Assembly (NCBI GenBank): GCA_038049695.1
Contig: CP142452.1
Span: 78,953,501 to 79,017,500 of the forward strand
DNA length: 64,000 nt
Direction of reading: 5' to 3'
Origin: Cinnamomum chago
Lineage: Eukaryota > Streptophyta > Magnoliopsida > Laurales > Lauraceae
A program made the translations under genes and the position numbers. The notes under the pieces were generated by a model. That model searched no databases, was not told where the DNA came from, and was given only the letters and a program-made list of their open reading frames with translations. How positions within the stretch are numbered: the first letter of the stretch is position 1; each line of letters begins with the position of its first letter. Positions 59,774-64,000 of the stretch are shown here, in pieces.

Positions 59774-62700
59774 GTATGAGTCTAATGCTCTGTTTTGATT
59801 TATTCTAGGATAGATAAAATTTCCATGAAAGCATGAATGTAAGAGGTTCTCGAAGAATCTCTTTATTTGTTACATGTATCAGCTGTTTGATGAAATGGGT
59901 ATGCAGAAATGGGTAAGTAAATGGGTAAGTAAATTTCTTTTATGAAAGAGGATGTGATAGAATCCTATGATTTCCATGACTTTGCTCAAATTTTCATGAA
60001 AAGTGCTGTGAAATTTTATATTTCAAGATAGGTTGTGAATAATTTCTTAATTTACATGATGAAGGAGTTGATATGTTTTGGAGTCCATACCCAGTTATTT
60101 ATAATCTGACTGGGACCATTACCACTGTTACCAATTTTAATGTTAATTGTTTGAAGCAAAACTACAGCTCTAATAGTTAGGTAAGTCTAAACACAATGGC
60201 ATCATTTATAATTTTTTCTTTCGGGAATGTCCGATAAAGTAGATTGCAATTTGCCTTGCGTATCCCATCATTTTACCTGGGCAATGTTTGATATGAAAAT
60301 TGCAATTTTAATATAAAAGTAGATTTAAAATTTCATTCCTCAAATTTTTTTATTTGATTTTCTGCTAGATATAAAATTTGTTCTTTCTTTCTTTTCTAAA
60401 CTTGAGACTAAAACATGCTTTACATTATCAACCTATTCAGTTTTTATTGATTTCCAATAGAACTGTTTGTACAATAATCTATTACTCTCAGTGATGGGTG
60501 TTTTTTTTAACATCATTGTGTCACTGAATATTAATTTCATGTAGGGTGTGTAGATGAAGATTTGCAACAAATTAATAACAAGTATGCATATGACCAACCA
60601 GCTGAAGTTTATTCCCCCAAACCACATCTTATTGACTACATAGTTTTCTTCAATGTCTAGAAAAAACTTCAACTAAAGTTACAATAAGGATTGTACACGT
60701 TCTTGCCTGCTCTATCCGATTTGGACAAAGCTTTCACATTCAATTAGTACATCACAATGATGAACCCATTAATGGTCATTGTACCCCCACCAGCCCAGAA
60801 ATTGTAGACCCAGCCATAAAAAAAAACACAAAATCACATACTTCTGAGTTCATTACTTGCCTACTTAACAGGTTAACTCAAAATATGGTTGCCAAGAAAT
60901 AGAACATAATTATCAGGTGGGAAAGATTATAACTTGTTCGACTTCGCCAGTTTGATGTGAACCTAGGATCATCCCATGCATGTAGCAATGGAAGTGGTAC
61001 CAATAACAAATCATCCCTAAAGGCAAATGCTATAACCATCAAGCATTTGAAAAAATGAATGCAATTCCTCATTTGCTTATCATTTTAAACGAGTATGTTA
61101 GTAGTTCATGGCGTATCTTTATTTGCCATGAATATTGAACCAAACCGAATGTATGTAATGACATCTTCTTTGAAACTTGGTGCTATTCAACAAGGCAGAG
61201 TTGGGGGAAGCATATTTAACATTTTGCACTGGATAAGTTAACATGAGCTTTTTCATCAAACAAATAAACACAGAAACCTGACTTTTGATCAAGAAGACAT
61301 ATTCAATAAAGTGTTGGAAGCTGCTGCTGCTTCTTCAAACACAGGAGTTTGACTTCTAAATAAAAAGACATCTTTAATGGTAATGGAAGAACTCCTAGAC
61401 TCTCAAAATTTTGTCCACCATTGTGAAAAACAAACCACCCCTCCATAAAAACAAAAAACAAAAAGTAAAAAAAAAAAAAAAGAGGAAAAAAAGCTCAACC
61501 TAATAAGCTCAGAAGTTCCTCAGAATCCATTGATGTGGCTGGCATGGCTTCATTTCTCATATTTTTTATTTTTCATTTTTAGGCCTAAAATTCTTTATTT
61601 AAAATAATCCAGTTCGGATAATTTTTAGTGAATCCCTCATCTATAGATAAACAGTACCCTTCATCTACTCTCTACAGGATTGGTGGTTTCTTAAGTGGGC
61701 CCCATAAAGTGTCCCTTCTATTCATATTAGAGATCTCCATTGAGATTTACCTATATGGCATAAGGTGCAAGTTTGCAGGAGGTTTTTCTGTTTAATAGTA
61801 TCTTATACTATCTTGACAGAATTTGTGGGTGGAGTTGGGTTTGGTTTGACTCAAAACCATATATCACTTGCCCACAGTTGCAACCTTACCTGTCATTGAC
61901 TTTAGTGGTTAGCCCATTACGTCTGATGTTTCACTATAATAGTATAATGTCAATATTTCCAAATTCAAGATCAAATCAATTCAATCACAAATCCAGCTTT
62001 GGCTCATTCTCGCAGGGAGTTTTGCAGAGTAATTTTCTCCCCTTAGCAAGTTGTTTAAACTTTACTCATGAATGATTTACTTTTTCCTCTATTTATAACA
62101 ACTACATCAACAAAGATAAATTGCTAGCTAATGTGACAAAAAACCAAATCAATAAATAAAACACCAACATCAGAAACTTTTTATCTATGTGTAATATGCA
62201 ACTCCACATTCTCACCAAACAAGTTCTATATTTCCTCACCAAAAAAGTTCTATATTTGGGTTATTTTGTTTACTGATGTCAAGGTTTTTGTAGTGATTAT
62301 TGAATTCGTTTAAAATGATCAAAACCCATAAAGTCAAAGTACATCTGCATGATAAAGTAGTTTTTTTTTTTTGGAGAATGTGGCCCCTTCTTTTTGAGAT
62401 TTTTATTAATCTTATAGCATTTTATTTATGTATTTATCTTTTTTACAGGATTTAAATGAATCGAGGTTTGAGCTACTAACTTGGATTTAAGGATTAAAAC
62501 CGGTATTTTTTGGAATTTCCCCTCTTTTTTAAATATGTCTTTGTGTTATTTTGTTGTTGTAAATATTTAATATATATATATATATATTGATGATATAATT
62601 TTGATTGTGTGCTTTTTGCAGGATTTGCAAAACTGGATGTCAAAATTTGAGACACAAGTTAAGGTCTGCTGTAATGTGAGTGTTTTTTTTTTTTTTTCTT

Positions 62701-63930
62701 GTGTTTCCTCTGTCTGCTATTTCATATTGAAAGGTCTTTTTTAAATTGCATTTTTTTTATTATAGTTGTTTTTATTGTTGTTTTTGTTCTCTTTCTTGTT
62801 GAAAGTTCTTTCTTAAATTCATTTTTATTATAGTTGTTATTGTTTGTTGTTATGTTTCATCCTCGTAAATTTTTGTAATGAGAGAGTAAAATTATTCAAG
62901 TTCCCATTATGGAGGTTCTTGGAGAATTCAGTTTATACTGTCTACAGTGCAGGGACAATCCTCCATGATCCCTACTCCATTTTCATTCCCCAACCAATTT
63001 TTTCCGCTCTCGGCAATCCTTATATTTCATGGTAGAGGAGTGATTTATTGGGTCTTCAATAGAGTATTGCTATAAATGTTCATTAAAAAAAAAGGGCTCC
63101 AACTCCACGGCATAGATGAGGTTGGTATATGGGCTACACTTTTGCTTTTTTTACTATTAAGTGTATATGAAGCTAATGAAAAAAAAAAATCATCATGCTA
63201 ATTCCTTGATTGGAGTTGAATTCCTTTCAACTTGCATATATTTCCTGTAAGATTATGTAGAGATATTGGGTTGTAGCTAACCCAACTACTTAAGTACAAG
63301 AAGAAAGTTATTGTTTCATTGTATATCATATTTCAAATATGTATATTGCATTTTTATTTCTCTAAAGCAACTAGAAATCTTACCTGCCTTTTTTTTCCTG
63401 CCAAAAAAAAAAGTGAGAAAGCTGAGTGCTTGAAATTATTTTTTTACTCTCTTTCAATGATTTTTGATGGGTTGTGACTTTTACTCGGATTTTTGATGTG
63501 GTTACTTTTTCTTTTTCGTCTTACTTGATCATGGTACTTTTTTAACGCATGCTCTTTTGTTTGGTTGGGTGTTCTTGATATTTGCTGATTCATATGAGAT
63601 TTTAATAAATTAATGGTTTTAATATGTGATTTCTGCTATGGGTATTCATCAAATTTCATGTTCTATGCTTTTGCCTTTTCGTATTTTTGTTGTTGTTTTG
63701 TTTTGGATTTTTCTATGATTGAAATCGGTCCCTGTTTTTTTTTAAAGAAAGTTATTAGTTAATTTATTTATATACTTATATATGTGTACCTTTTATTGAT
63801 GATTGGATCCATCCTTCGATTGAGTATGTTAGTTTTCTTGTCCAGGTTTTAATTACTTTAACCATATGCTTTATGCACGATCAATCAATCAGGTTTACTC
63901 TCTTCTTGACTTTTTGTGGGTCTAAACAAA
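59774..63930. other. AT-rich stretch without a supported gene
   Basis: Several exon-sized open segments with nearby CAG and GT signals exist (for example near 62622-62678 and 62880-63035), and frames of 60-100 codons occur on both strands (61773-62075 is the longest). None shows a recognisable domain. It may be introns of a captured or real gene, or transposon body. Confidence 0.4.
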
Positions 63931-64000
63931 GAATTTGATGTTATTGCATATGTTGCAAAAGACTCAACTGGGAAAGAGATCAGTACTCTTCAGCAGCAAC

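Larger units (their letters stand above)
58281..64000 (+). mobile_element. Helitron-like unit 4 (start only, runs off the window)
   Basis: It starts TACTCTTATAAAAGAGTGTA, then TTTTTCACTACACCCACTTT and GGGGTCCACT, the same plan as the other starts but a single copy without an array. A stretch near 58740-58960 has two related segments, each ending CATCAAGGTATT or CATCAAAGGTATT, that resemble leader exons with donors. No 3' terminus appears before the window ends. Beyond the start, membership in one element is assumed rather than shown. Confidence 0.5.

Overview
The window is nuclear DNA of a flowering plant. It holds intron-bearing genes with GT..AG splice sites, a lambda-class glutathione transferase, a secreted tulip-type GH18 chitinase, a Ty3/gypsy element primed by plant initiator tRNA-Met, plant Helitron ends and TTTAGGG-type motifs. 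I cannot name the species from sequence alone. Only two intact protein genes are supported, both on the minus strand. Most of the remainder is transposon DNA, and almost all of it is tandemly arranged.

Layout. (1) 1-19780 is a head-to-tail Ty3/gypsy chromovirus array (probably Tekay/Del clade) read on the minus strand. It has the form LTR (cut by the window edge), internal region, LTR, internal region, LTR, with an 8608-bp period. Both internal copies share the same in-frame TAG in gag and the same frameshift near the end of pol. (2) 19795-22195 is a diverged duplicate of the 3' part of the downstream GST gene (last exon, 3' flank and part of intron 8). It has a disabled exon, a 249-bp tandem duplication and a foldback element. 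(3) 23274-24411 is a two-exon GH18 chitinase-like gene with a signal peptide and an intact DxxDxDxE motif. (4) Around 25762-25790 lies an isolated Helitron-type 3' terminus. (5) 27163-34309 is a complete nine-exon lambda GST whose exons sum to 237 residues in one frame.

(6) 35521-64000 is the most unusual part: a head-to-tail series of Helitron-like units. Three identical-style 3' ends (9-bp GCACGTGC hairpin, then CTAG) are each followed at once by TACTCTTATAAAAG, or a one-base variant, which is the start of the next unit. Two neighbouring units are near-identical 8.06-kb copies that each contain the same 1981-bp solo LTR with matching 5-bp target duplications. The 5' ends of the units have expanded into long minisatellite-like arrays. 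Every repeat pairs a TATAAAAGAG box with a GGCCCA or GGGCCC core. No RepHel protein is visible, so these units look non-autonomous; the last may carry an RPA-like fragment.

The two intact genes are unrelated in function: glutathione-conjugate or redox chemistry, and apoplastic or vacuolar chitin binding or hydrolysis. They sit as a small gene island between two expanding repeat arrays. The very high identity within both arrays implies recent expansion, or raises the question of assembly error.
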